Positions 40,689 through 53,585 of a stretch of 53,585 nucleotides of DNA are shown here, in pieces. Below the pieces are notes generated by a model, which did no database searches, was not told the origin of the DNA, and saw only the letters and a program-made list of their open reading frames with translations. Made by a program: the position numbers and the translations under genes. Source of the stretch: Pilasporangium apinafurcum (Eukaryota > Oomycota > Peronosporomycetes > Pythiales > Pythiaceae); contig BCKE01000075.1 of the NCBI GenBank assembly GCA_001600495.1, positions 104,270-157,854 on the forward strand. The letters run 5' to 3'. The stretch's first letter is position 1. Each line of letters opens with the position of its first letter.

Positions 40689-43600
40689 ATGACGAGCGGC
40701 TATGATGGTGATATGGAACGCCGCTACAATGGATATGACGAATACGAAGGCATTTTTGGACCTATAGGTGGATTCAACGACGCTTATTCGACGCACCGAG
40801 GTCTGAGGAGGCAGCGTAACCACAGAAATCGACCGAAAAGCTCTCAAATACGTACATATAAACGAACCTCGACTGCCTATGGTCAAAATGACTTTGCACA
40901 GAGAGAGAAATACTTGGTAGCGCGGCAATCAAAACGGAGAGTAAAAGCGTTCGATATGAACCCTGTTGGCGAAGAAGAGGAACCTCAGTCCAGCGACATA
41001 GGCCCTTCATTGCGTGTTTCGGCTACCAATCAGTCGGCTGTAGGTGCATTACAAAAACAAAAGCAGCAACTTTCCCAGGACCATCAGCTGTGGTTGCCCA
41101 CGCGTGATTTCTCCTTCCGCCAACGCGCTGGGAAATTGGACACACGTGCAATTGCGCGGCTAGATCTGGAGCGCATTGTCGCCACGACTGATATTGATAC
41201 GATTCAGCGACATTTGGAGAATTTGGCATTCGCAGATATAACGTTGGACGATGTCCAGCAGTATTCGGACGCGTATTTCCTCAAGCTCTTTCAGATAGCC
41301 CAGGTATATTCTCCGGATCATAACTAGATTGAGTATGAAGCTATTTGGAAATGACAGTATTATTGAATGTGTATATGTTTTGGTCAGTTGACATTGGAAT
41401 ATTTAATGAACGTGCAAGATTCGCTAGTGGATCATTCCAATAGCCTTGAAACGCAATGTGAGCAGCTCCTTATCGAGTGTCAACAATTAGAGACCGAGAA
41501 TAACACGCATGAAACTGAAATAACCAATTTGAAGAAGGAGATTCGGCAGAAACAACGCACCTTGGCCACGTTTGAAGTCATGCTGCTCAATGCTTCAATG
41601 GCAACCAACAACAGATCATTAGCACAGCGTGATGGTCCTCAGACTGTGGACAAGGAAAACGCTGGAGACACAGCTAATGCACTGATGGTCGAATTGCTGA
41701 GCAGAAAGAAGGATGGTGATCATGAAGAAGGCAGTATTGGGAAGCGTAAGTATCTTTTTTGTTCAGCACGAACATAAGTGATTCTAAAATTGTATAATGT
41801 TGTATCTATTTACCAGTGGCGACATGTGTAATTTGTGGGAAGAAGTTCGTGTCAGCTGAGTATCTGCTTCGCCATCAACAAAAGCGACATCAGCAAGATA
41901 CACAAGAACAAAAAGTTAAGAAGAAGAAGCAAAAGCAGAAACCAGTATCACGTAGTACTTCTTCATCCTCTTCTGAAGTCGAAAGTGATCAACGCAAGAA
42001 GAGCAAGTCTAAGAAACAGAACGCGGCAAATGCAGTGTCTCCATTATCTCGAGAGGTCATACAAGCGGTCGAGGAGAAAACCGCACTCGCCAAGCAATTG
42101 TTGGCGCTGCAGGAACAATTAAGACTGGAAAAAGAAGCACGCCATGAAGAAGCCAAGCGATTCGAGGACCAACAAAGCCAGTTGACGACGCAATTGACTG
42201 AGTACATGGGCAAATTACAATACACACTGCTGGAAATTGAAAAGAAACAGGAAGACACGAAGCGTGAGATCATGACGACGACGCAGCAGACAATAGAGCG
42301 GTTGAAACACGAAGCTGCGAATGCAGAAGTACTAAAAAGGCAACAAATATCGTCACGTGCTGGAAAATTAGAAAATGACGAAGATGATAGAAAAGTGGAG
42401 ACAATCAAGCAGAAAGCCAAAGACGAGGAAGGAGATTGGACCAGCAAGATTGAGAAACTGATGGACACTTTTCTACGTGCTCAAGCGCAGAAACAACAAG
42501 AGATCGATGCGCTGGCACAGGAAAACAGTGAGTTGTGGAGCAAGCACGCCCAATTAATGAAGAAAAAGAAAAAGAAACGATTGATGACTTCGGACACAGC
42601 GTTGCGGGATATGGCAGCGCTGGAGGTCAAGCGGTTCGGCGTGGATAGAGGTGAAGTGATGGAACAGCCCATTCCTGTCAGCAATTTTCCATTGGCTGTA
42701 AAAACGGCTATACTGGAAGACAAACCAGTCCAAACGGACGACGAGAAAGAGAACGAACCACGCAAAGCAATAGCTAAATCAGTGTGTTCTCAGGAGATTC
42801 AGACAGATATTCTACCGAGTAGCGACACGAAAACAAAAACAATTGTAGAGACGCAAAAACCCGTGTCATTACCAGCTCAAGAGCGGAAATCGATGCTACG
42901 ACAGCCTGCGCCTTCCAAACGAATTCCTCCATCAATGAAGACAACGATTTCACTTCCAATACCAGTAGTTGAGCAAGTGGAGAGTGAGCCAAAAGTGAAT
43001 CTACCAAATGTAGAGGCTCATGAAAAAAAGGCAGAACCAACACCATTACCACCTGAATCGAAGGACAGTGATAAAAACAAAGAAAGTCGTTTCCAGCATG
43101 CAGCACACATCGTGGCCAAAGTAGCGCTGGGATATCTTACTAGAAAAGCGTTGCATAAGCCCGAAAACTGGATGATTACGTTGCCTATAGCAGCAATCGA
43201 AAGTTCGCTATCTGAGGCTGAACGTAGCGGATTGAGAGACGAAAAAAACTCGGAGCTGCAGATCCAAGTAGAGGAGAACATGACAGCCAACGACCTACGC
43301 GTCGCAGTTGCGACTGCTTTGACTGATCGAATAGAGAGCGAAGACGAGAGTATTCAAATTGATTACCATCGTGTCCTACTGCATCATATTCATACTCATG
43401 ACGAACTGAGTGGTGATCGACTCGTCCATCCGTTCAAAAATCAAATCGCAATAGAGTTGATTCCTCGCTATGCCGAAGCTGAAGAGCATGTGGAACAAGT
43501 GCTTCAACTTCGTCAACAGATATCAGCACAGTTACAGGAGATTAAACGCGCTTCAATGGAGTTTGCACCAGGGAGTCTTGGTTTATTACGAGGTAAAACT

Positions 43601-44662
43601 ACTGATCAGCATGAGAGAGATGCCTTACGAAAGCTGATTCGTCTTCAAGCCTGCGTAAGGATGTTCTTGGCAAAAAGGAAAGCGGAAATATTGAAAATTG
43701 ATCGACTCGTGGATGCGCGTGTTGTGAAGATGCGAGACAAAGCAGGTCAACAGCGTAAGTCTCAAGCACAAATCAATTTCACTTCCATCCGTAAGATGGT
43801 GACATCTGAGGCCAGAGCAGTCCAGAAAATTGAGAAGCAGCTGACGGAAGCGATACAGACAAAAACAGCATCAAGCGACATCAGTCGACTTGCATCGGCA
43901 GCGTATGAGCACCATCTGAAGGAACTGGAACAGGCACGAACGAGATTGCCTTCCGAAGTCCAAGAGCGGATTCGGTTGGTACTTGAACGTATGGATATGA
44001 TCGTAAAAAATGAGTACGACCAGCTGAAGGTGCAACAGCAGCGAAATGACAAGATACCGAACGATAAGCATGCTGCGACGACTCGCAAGCGATTGGAAAC
44101 ACTTCTTGGAGATAAGAAAAATAAGAGAGAAGACCAACCACATGTTTCACAATTGGAGCCTCGAGGATTAACTTCAACCAAATCGTCATTGTCTTCGCTA
44201 TCAGATGACGAGATAAACGACCAAAGTCTGGAAGACTTTGATGATCGGGAGATTGAGAAACTGGCGGATGCGTACGAGGAAGGGAAGGAGAATGACGAAG
44301 CGCAACGCAAAACGGGAGCCCAAGCATCAGTTCTGACATCGATTACGAGTACAGATCCTGAAGAAAAAAAAGAAGGTGTAGCCTTCAATGATTCACCACC
44401 AACAACACCTCGCCCACATCCAACACCATTCAACACCCAAACATCGACAGCATTAACAGCACAGTCTCGAGTATCCACACCAATTACCAAGGTCGAGCCC
44501 AAGACCTATGCACCTGGAGCTAATGCTAGTGAAGATGAGCTGGGTCGTTCACCACGTCCAAAGCAAACTAGTCTTATATCGCCTTTTTCACAGACGCCTC
44601 TCATCTCGCGACGTACGGGATCGTTTGCAAGGCGAGGAAGTGGTTATGACAACGCACGATAG
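40689..44662 (+). CDS. DZIP1-like ciliary zinc-finger protein
   Basis: Three exons, 40689-41303, 41388-41745 and 41817-44662, give 1272 residues. The N-terminal Dzip-like domain (about residues 140-290) shows FRQRAGKLDTRAIARLDLER, SDAYFLKLFQIAQLTLEYLM and a following coiled coil. A single C2H2 finger, CVICGKKFVSAEYLLRHQQK, starts near residue 327, where DZIP1 and DZIP1L have theirs. A long coiled coil with many Lys/Glu repeats follows, then an IQ-like helix (LRKLIRLQACVRMFLAKRK, near residue 940) and a Ser/Pro-rich tail. In animals DZIP1 sits at the basal body and is needed for ciliogenesis, so a role in zoospore flagella is inferred. It converges with the DAHP synthase gene. Confidence 0.82.
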
Positions 44663-44814
44663 AGTTTTTTTGATCAATAAACAAGTCCATAAATTTGTTT
44701 ACCTTGCTCTTTCAAACACAGAGCTCGTGTCTCTTCAGCTACAAAATCTTCTCTTTCAACATGTTTTCTTGTTGTTAGACAGTAACTTTGCTTGTTTTAT
44801 GGAAGTGAAACGCC

Positions 44815-46660
<1,846 letters not shown>

Positions 46661-47047
46661 GGTTGTACACTGTGTTTAAATATTTGTGTACAAGTCCGCG
46701 TCCACACTTGCGCAATTGTTGGATTTGTGTTTGTGGATGAACCTCCTGTGGCCAGCGGTTCAATTTGATTTTGGGAGACAGGCGCTGCACCTCCCAAATC
46801 TTTCAGATAATGTTGCGCAAACGGCGGCCAAGCACCAAGATTTGGATGAGCAACCGCAAAAGAAACTTTCTTGTGGTTTTGTGTGGCCACAACCACTGAC
46901 CGATTTAAAATAGTGACATGAGCTGCATTGGTTATTCCGCATTGCTTTGCTTCTTGTTCATCACATTTTGTGCATTCACATTCAGTTAAATGTAGTATTT
47001 TAGATAAGTGTTGGTGTTCATTTCTTCACACGAATACATATGGTAAT
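46661..47047. other. Intergenic, no gene recognised
   Basis: Lies 5' of the DAHP synthase gene and 3' of the START-FYVE gene. No coding signal is seen beyond short overlapping open frames. It presumably contains the DAHP synthase promoter. Confidence 0.5.
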
Positions 47048-49163
47048 CTATGTGAGCACTTCAAAGCGCTCGGAACTGCTGATACTTGAGGATTCGCTGA
47101 TTCGAACCCCACCAGCTTCATTTTCCATGTACATTCGGCCCGTGCTGACGAATCCAATCACATTTAGCAAATCGGCTTGTTCAGAAATGGATTGATCCAA
47201 TTGCTGGAACGCCAAGAGCTCCGACGACCGAGGCGCGCTGCTGGTGTCACTCATCATGCAGGAATTCCGTCGAGTCGTGTCCAGTGTTTCCTGTGCTTTT
47301 GCTGCAATTTCCAGCAGCCTTGTTGTCAAGTCACTATCACGTGACATCGAGATTCGCGGTTGGCTTCCATTGCTGGCATAAGATGTGCGTTGGTTGTTCG
47401 GATTGTTGTCATGCTCCAAGTCAAATGGAACCCCGTATTCTTGGTTATCAAACATGTCATACGATTCCATCGGGTCCGTCTCCAGTCGGGATCGTCGCTT
47501 CTCACGTTGGATACGAATGGATAAGGGACTCATTGGCACTTGGCTGGTTGATAATCCCGTGACCGATCCAACAAACAGCGGTGTAGTTCGGCGATTGCCT
47601 GACGTTTGACGATTTAGATTCGGTGGTACTGCTTTATCTGGTGTATACGGAGGTAAGGAGCTGTGGCTGTCACTACTGCTGAGCGTGGACAATCGGTCGT
47701 TGGAGTCGATACAGGCCGGGTTTTCAAGCGTCGATTCCCTGAAAATGTTTTCGTCAGAAAACCCTTCGAACAGCGACTCCGTTTCTCTTTCAGGTTGGTT
47801 CTTTAAATCGCGACGGGCACTTCCAACACAGCGCTTGCAGAAACGCGTGACATCTAGTCGTGAAGAGGTTGGTGTGGCCGGTTCATCATTGTCGAATGCC
47901 TTCGCACGGCTCAGAATCTCACAATCCTTGCACATGTTCTGTAGATTTAAACAGGAATACACGATTAATATGCATTAGCACATCTTGTAAAGACTATACC
48001 GATAATAACGACATATATAATTACCTCGCCGCAGATTCCGCACTCGCTACGCGGTCGGATGAGTGTGAATTTCTTGCTGCATATATAGCAGTACTTTCGC
48101 TCACTACTCAGTATAAAATAGCCACATAAAGATTCGTTTTAGACCCATTGACGTGACAATGCGAACGCAAACCACATATATCCAACTTACTTTTTTGCCA
48201 ATCGCAAGATACGCTTCGCTTCAATCTGTTGCGCCATAAATTTAGCTTCAACGAATTTATTGAGATTGGTGATACACGACGTGAAGCTCTCGTGGACAAA
48301 CGCTACGAGTTTGCTGGATGAAAAGCCACCCAGATTCATCGACCCATGCCACATGACATTGGTCGTTCGTGTGGCGGGGNTTTCTTTAAATAACAGCACA
48401 CCAGAGACTTTGGCACGCACAAGGCCATGAGAAGCTTCCAAGGATTGGCACTCTTTCATGTCAATGGACTGGAGAACGGCGTAACCCACTTCTGCTTTCT
48501 CCTGATCCAGCATAGTTCCCATACTCTAACAGACGTTATAAAGAAGAAAAAAGTCATTATAATGCAGAAATGAAGACAAGACCAATCTGTTAACTGACCC
48601 ACCTTGAGATAGCAATAATCTTTACTTTTCGCGAACAATCCCGGTGTTTTTAACGCCATCCAGTTTACACCAAGATACCGATGCGGTTCCAGCTCCGATT
48701 TACGTTTAATTACATGCACAACCGCCGCATCAAGGCAATTTTCCAGCAGAAACATTGAGTTGTTGCGAAAATCGACCGTATTATCCGAATACATAGCGTC
48801 CATTGCCTGATATAAGGACAGCGACACCTTCCCAAGACACTTAAAATCGAGCTGCTGTCGTGCGTTTTTGTCTTTGGCGTCAGGTTTCCGACAGTACGTG
48901 CGGATGCCCGTTTCACGGAAATGTCTCTGCGAGCTCGAGAGCTTCCACCCGGAGGAACCATCTTCGTAAGACATCGCCCATTTAGCGCGCTTCATGACGT
49001 CATGGCGGAGCGCGTCTGCTTTCTGTTGAAGATAGTCCTCTTGGTCACGAGAACATTCGACTTGCGGGAAGAATGCAGTCGGGAGCGGGAACCGCGCGGT
49101 CGCAGAGGACGATCCACGCATGCGCCCCATCATGGACGGTCGAGACTCGCGGGAGTTGTCCAT
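47048..49163 (-). CDS. START-like plus FYVE-type zinc-finger protein
   Basis: Four exons (49163-48603, 48525-48191, 48106-48025, 47938-47048) give 622 residues. Residues 60-290 look like the START-type lipid-binding region common in oomycete START-FYVE proteins (LGKVSLSLYQAMDAMYSD, YCYLK, SHGLVRAKVSGVLLF). Residues about 300-375 carry eight Cys in FYVE spacing: YCYICSKKF, SECGICGENMCKDC, RFCKRCV. The usual FYVE WxxD start and RHHCR lipid-binding patch are not present, so phosphatidylinositol 3-phosphate binding is doubtful. The remainder is a Ser-rich disordered tail. The organism's lineage has many such genes, so no specific role can be given. One ambiguous base (48380) falls in exon 2. Confidence 0.75.
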
Positions 49164-50266
49164 TCCTATCTGCCTAACACTTTGTGCTCGTTGGCTGGTA
49201 ATATTGTGGTTTGTGTGTGTGGGTGGGTTATGTGGATGATCCGCTGTTAATTGTGATCGTATCTCTCCGCACGAGTTTGGAGCTTTTCAATTTTCCATTT
49301 CCAGCCGGTACCCATAGTATACAGTATCACTGTATAGATAGCAGCCCCTTCAGAGGGTTAGGGATAAAAAAGACGCAGTCAGATATGCGTACCCCTGACC
49401 CTATTTGAATAGCAGTACCCAATTGGTGGATAAGGGGTTGATAGGTTCGGATAGACAGATCTGTATAGAGTATCTTGAACTTGGAACACCAATAAACCCA
49501 CACCTAAGTCGATGGCCAGCTAGCTTGGCGGTTCATTATCTAGAAAATTTCTCACACTCCACTTAGTCTCCAAGAAGAGCGTGTGAGAAATTTTTTGCGA
49601 GTGATGGGTAGAAGCTCTCCTGTTTACAGAGGCGCTGGAATTGCAACAACACAACAAGCACAATACAGGTGGGAGGACGTACGTACCGCACTTTTTCTTG
49701 ATGTGATTGATATGGTGGGGTGCGTGGGTAAAGGCTGGCAGTAATGTTACTCAGTAGCGGATGGCAAGACAATGTTGTTGGGTTGTTTGGATAAGCTACG
49801 GAGCTACGTAGCACCACTTGGCTGCCATTGCTCGTATACAACTGAGTCAACGATTTTTGATGTGTTCATCATCCCCATTTGAGAAATTCCGGAATCATCA
49901 CCAACTGTTTAATGCTACGTTCAACTCATGGGGTCAAGTGTCTCACAAATGTAATCAACAAACCAACGTATCCAGTGCAATAACCTGATTCTTATCCATC
50001 TGGTAGCTGCGCATTGCTAATCTTCATCGGCTGGTTTCTGGACTAGCATGGGTTCCTCATACAGATTTACCATCATTATCGATCAGATGTCGCAGGAATT
50101 GGTTAAATTAGTTTATGACTACCGAGCGTCAATATGCGGTTTTTAGAGGTTAAGTTGGCACACATTCCAGCTTTCTCGCGTCAGCTTACCCATTTATTAG
50201 ATAGGTTCAAGATCTTTTGAACCCAAATTCAAAACTGTAGCCATTTTATTCTTAATGGATGGATGT
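49164..50266. other. 1.1-kb gene-poor stretch
   Basis: This gap lies between the start of the START-FYVE gene and the 3' end of the FAM194-fusion gene. It has short open frames on both strands without motifs, GT-rich sequence near 49212-49235 and short palindromic bits (for example GTATACAGTATCACTGTATA around 49317). I see no gene, RNA or mobile element that I can support. Confidence 0.5.
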
Positions 50267-52840
50267 CTAAGCTGAACTGGATCGGAGTGCATTGACCACT
50301 ATACCATTGTGAGTTTTGTGGTTATTGTTTGTCTGGAAAAGCGTGGAGCTACTACCCAGCACAGTTTCTTTTGCGCTGAGTGCCATTTCAGGGACCTCGT
50401 GCGCTGGGAAGAACAATCCACGCTTGGCCGCGGCCAATTGCTTCTCTACCTCTTGTAGGAACGACTCAATAGTCAACCCAGTGTAACTCCCAGCGCTGGA
50501 AGCACGTTTCGCTTGTTGCTTATCCGTCTTAATCCGTGAGGTGACCCATAATTCCGCCAGTCGGTGCATGGTGGCAGCTCTCGAGTGTTTATAAACCATC
50601 ACCTGAGCCACTTCTGAGAGTATCTGCGAGGATAGAACTTGTGTTTTGTGATCGATGGGGATGATCCCACAGTGCGGACATGCCAGTACCACCTCGCTCT
50701 TCTTTGTCGTCGGTTTACTGGCCTCTTGGCTGATCCGCCGACCTTGTGCGCGCTTGCAGTCGATGCACATAACACTTGCGAATTGAATATCAGCTGATGG
50801 TGAGTTTACTACCACACAAACGACAACAGCACTCGGTTTGGATTTGTCTTTTGGTCGCAAGAAGCGATCGACCGAGCGGATTTCAGCGTCTTCCAGCTAC
50901 AAATATACTCCAATAACCATCAGGAATTCCCCATAGAAAATACAAAACAAACACAAACTACTGACCGTATCACTCAGCAAAATGAGATCAAACGCGCCTG
51001 CCGCTCCCGGTCCGGTATACCCACTACTGCTATGGGTGCTTCCTATTCCTGAGCCAGGCAATTGCGTAAAATAAGACACTGCTTGTTCGCCACTAATCGC
51101 CAAAGCCCACTGAAAATTTTCCTTCTTGAGCATTTTTTCGGTCGCGATTTGCTTTTTGGTGTCTTTCTCTACGAGTAGCACTCGTGGCAACTGCTCCATT
51201 TGTCCCGACAGATTAGCATTCTTAGTCGCAGGAACTACACGAAGCGCTGCGCCTCCCAAACTCGTGACGTGAACGAGTTGCGAGTCGTAGAACCTACAGA
51301 GAAATCATCCTTAGATTCAGCAATTGATGGCAATTGGCTAGAAATCAATCGGTTTTTCCTTACATAAGAAACGTCGGTACGGCATGCACACGGTAGCGCT
51401 CGGCTAACGCAGACGATTCCGCTAAGTCACATTTCACCAATCGGCATTTGGACCTACATAACCAGATACGTCAGTCCACAAAGCATAATGACCGCTACAG
51501 CTATTGATCATTGATGCTGAAGAATAAACAACATTACCCAATGACAGAGACAGATGTCGCATCCCCCTTATTCTTACTTAGCTCACTCAAATGCAATTGC
51601 ACCTGCTCCAACACAGCTTCAACAACGCGGGATTGCCGGTCATCTGCGCGCAAACATGCCACCACTACTAATTGATCTTTCCCACATTGTTCGCTTAAGA
51701 ACTGGTCTAGTTTCTGAGCTGAAAGGAGTTGTAATCGCTCTCCGCTGGGTTTCCCACCACCACCTGGTACAGCCAGCTGCTGAGAATACCGACCACTGGC
51801 GTTAGTGAGCGGACCAGAGCGACGCAGTATTGGATTCTCCTGAACGATCCGCTCGTGGATCTCAACTGAGCCTAACCATTTGTCGGTCTCTTGATTTCGC
51901 AGCCTTGAGAGTGTGGCTGAAGCATCATTCACTCGCAGAGGGGAACCAAAGAGTGTCGGCTCTTGACCGACTTCATAACCTGTGCAAGGCAAAATTGGGA
52001 TTTCAGATAGCGTTTGAAGATGTGCATTTTCACGCCAATTGCCGTCTGCTGCCGGTGTGACTTTCTGGCCTTCGTACTCGTCGAATTTGCTTTCCAAATC
52101 AGCAACGATACTTTTGATTGTGTCGTGTGAGAGGTCCTGGCTACGTGGCTTCTGTTTGCTGCGCTTTTCAATGGACTCTAATTCAATCCGTTTCTGCCGC
52201 TGCTGCAACGTTGGTACCTGTTGATCGATCAGCAATTTGCCTCGTTGAGGCCCGTCGGTAGCGCGATGTGCATGGTCAAAGTACGTGTCAGTCCGACGAA
52301 GACATTCTCCACACCCAAATTCTACTGATATGCCTGGACAGGGCATGAATTTCACGTAGATACTGCTCCGATCTTTGAAAGTGAAGATCAACGAGTTGTT
52401 CAGTTGAATCACGACTGGTTGTCTTGGTGGCGTACCAGCTTTCTGTGCCTTTGGATCCCATCGCCAGCTCTTTAGATTCGATTAATAGTTAGTCCAGTTG
52501 GTTGGATACAGAATGTGCATGAGTGCCATAATTACCTGCACGATCTTGTCACTTTCATCCATAATGAGTCCCAAGTCTTTGGACAAAATCATCTTTTTGC
52601 CGTTCTTCCGACCAACAGAGCCCACCTATACAGATTCAAGCACAAGATGAAATTAAAGTGAATCATATTGGTACTTAAACTATTGTGTACGCCTTCATAG
52701 TAAATAGAAATGCAATACGTACCGCATGTTCATCGATTGTTGCAAGCAGCGTTTTGTTGCGATTATCTTCGTAAAACTGGAAGCTGCGTTGATAATCGTT
52801 GATCTTGTTAGCACAGGCTGCAACTCGGCCAGATGCATAA
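50267..52840 (-). CDS. FAM194/ERICH6-like, thioredoxin-like and pseudo-receiver fusion protein (5' end unresolved)
   Basis: Exons 52840-52723, 52625-52536, 52469-51538, 51453-51364, 51293-50966 and 50896-50267 join in frame to about 729 residues; at least one exon upstream is missing. The first exons hold an ERICH6/FAM194 domain (YASGRVAACANKI, GLIMDESDKIVQSWRWDPKA, IQLNNSLIFTFKDRSSIYVK). After a charged linker comes a thioredoxin-like fold (DQLVVVACLRADD, CRLVKCDLAESSALAERYRV, HAVPTFLMFYDSQLVHV) lacking the CxxC redox site. Then a response-regulator-like domain follows (PRVLLVEKD, DLILLSDTV, VVVCVVVNSPSAD) without a clear phospho-Asp or Lys. It also carries CxxC pairs (CIDC, CPHC). FAM194 proteins are linked to sperm flagella. 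A signalling or structural axonemal role is a guess. Confidence 0.7.
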
Positions 52841-53538
52841 CTGCAATAAATCACAACAACTCATTTAGAAAACGTATGTCGACACAGTAGGTATAGCCAT
52901 AGCATTGAACAAGAGAAGCTGTAAACACCAACTAGCAAAATCCACATCCAAACTCATCCAAGCGGACTGCCAACTCGCCCGTTGGGTAGTGCTGCTCCTG
53001 GGTCAAGTTCTGACGCGCACTTGCTGCTACATTTGTTGTTGCTGTCATGACTCAGGTAGCGATCTACTTTACACGGAAGGTAAATGTGAGCTGCCTGTGC
53101 TCTTTCAATGTTGGAAGCATTGACCTGTTCATCAAGTCTTTTTTTAGTAGAAAACACAGAGAATGGTAATATCGACCAATAGTAGGGCGGTCACCCATTT
53201 CAAGCATGTTGTAATCTTAATTAGATGCACCGCAACTTTATAAACACATCAACCATACACATGTCAATGACAGTTTCCAAATATTTTCTAGAGATAAAAC
53301 AACCTCACCAAAAGCTTCAATGACCACAGCACAAAATCGTCACAAAACAAAACACTAAAGTGATACGATTCCTTTAACAACTTGGTCCACAAAGCTAAAG
53401 CAAACCTTATAATACAAAGTGATGATAAAGGCAAGAATAAGTAGATTGATGTGTGAAGAGTGCGCATGATGTGTAGATTTGGATGAAAGAGGTGAGAGCA
53501 GATTTGCGAAATTGTAGGTGGAGCAGGTTTGGAACGAT
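52841..53538. other. Unresolved 5' region of the fusion gene, then intergenic
   Basis: On the minus strand near 52950-53030 an open stretch includes LTQEQHYPTGELAVRLDEFG, which looks like another FAM194-type element and may be an upstream exon, but no donor site keeps the frame. From about 53160 to 53538 I see only AT-rich intergenic sequence. Confidence 0.35.
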
Positions 53539-53585
53539 GGTCAATTGGCCGAGCGGTCTAAGGCGCCAGTTTAAGGCACTGGTCT
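53539..53585 (+). tRNA. tRNA-Leu (anticodon AAG), 3' end beyond window
   Basis: The 5' half of a leucine tRNA is present. The acceptor strand is GGTCAAT, the D-arm GGCCGAGCGGTCTAAGGC, the anticodon stem CCAGT/ACTGG, and the loop TTAAGGC gives AAG at positions 34-36. The start of the long variable arm, typical of leucine, is reached at the edge. There is no anticodon-loop intron. Confidence 0.9.

Overview
The window is nuclear DNA from an intron-bearing eukaryote, most likely an oomycete. Genes are compact, stand on both strands, and carry short introns (about 40-100 nt) with GT(A/G)NGT...YAG borders. The gene set mixes flagellum/basal-body proteins (CEP76, DZIP1, an ERICH6/FAM194-like fusion, a DUF4795 protein) with a START-FYVE protein of the oomycete kind, a TauE/SafE family, a class I DAHP synthase and decayed Fanzor elements. 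An Albugo-like white rust is plausible but not proven. Six ambiguous bases (150, 416, 420, 573, 650, 48380) show this is draft assembly.

Layout. Positions 1-2463 hold two kinds of Fanzor (eukaryotic TnpB-like) remnant. 2908-7745 carries convergent EPL1 and a DUF4795 coiled-coil gene. 7746-9327 is almost empty. 9328-17178 is a tandem triplet of six-exon TauE/SafE transporters, with a Fanzor-derived inverted repeat between copies 1 and 2. 17270-26154 holds an ankyrin protein, a TMEM135-like membrane protein, a Fanzor1 remnant, a ten-exon orphan gene and a TPR protein. 26576-28043 is a near-identical second copy of the Fanzor composite at 996-2463, followed by a dead ankyrin gene. 28659-49163 is a dense housekeeping block: XRCC2-like, ELP2, CNG/HCN-like channel, CEP76, PPP4R2, NAXD, DZIP1, DAHP synthase and START-FYVE. 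50267-52840 is a FAM194/thioredoxin-like/pseudo-receiver fusion. A tRNA-Leu(AAG) runs off the right edge.

Most neighbours are convergent or divergent pairs, so several short intergenic stretches must serve as two-way promoters. XRCC2/ELP2 share 144 bp centred on a 21-bp palindrome. NAXD/DZIP1 share 155 bp with two CCAAT boxes. The channel and CEP76 share 368 bp.

The most unusual content is the Fanzor material. Five remnants from at least two lineages are present. They include a young duplicated composite, a conserved non-coding tail with hairpins just 3' of the zinc-finger/RuvC-III end (a candidate guide-RNA region), and two unrelated Fanzor1 copies with a TGA at the same codon beside the zinc finger. 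Exon joins were built by hand from splice signals and frame. They close without leftover bases wherever full joins are given, but no transcript data were available.
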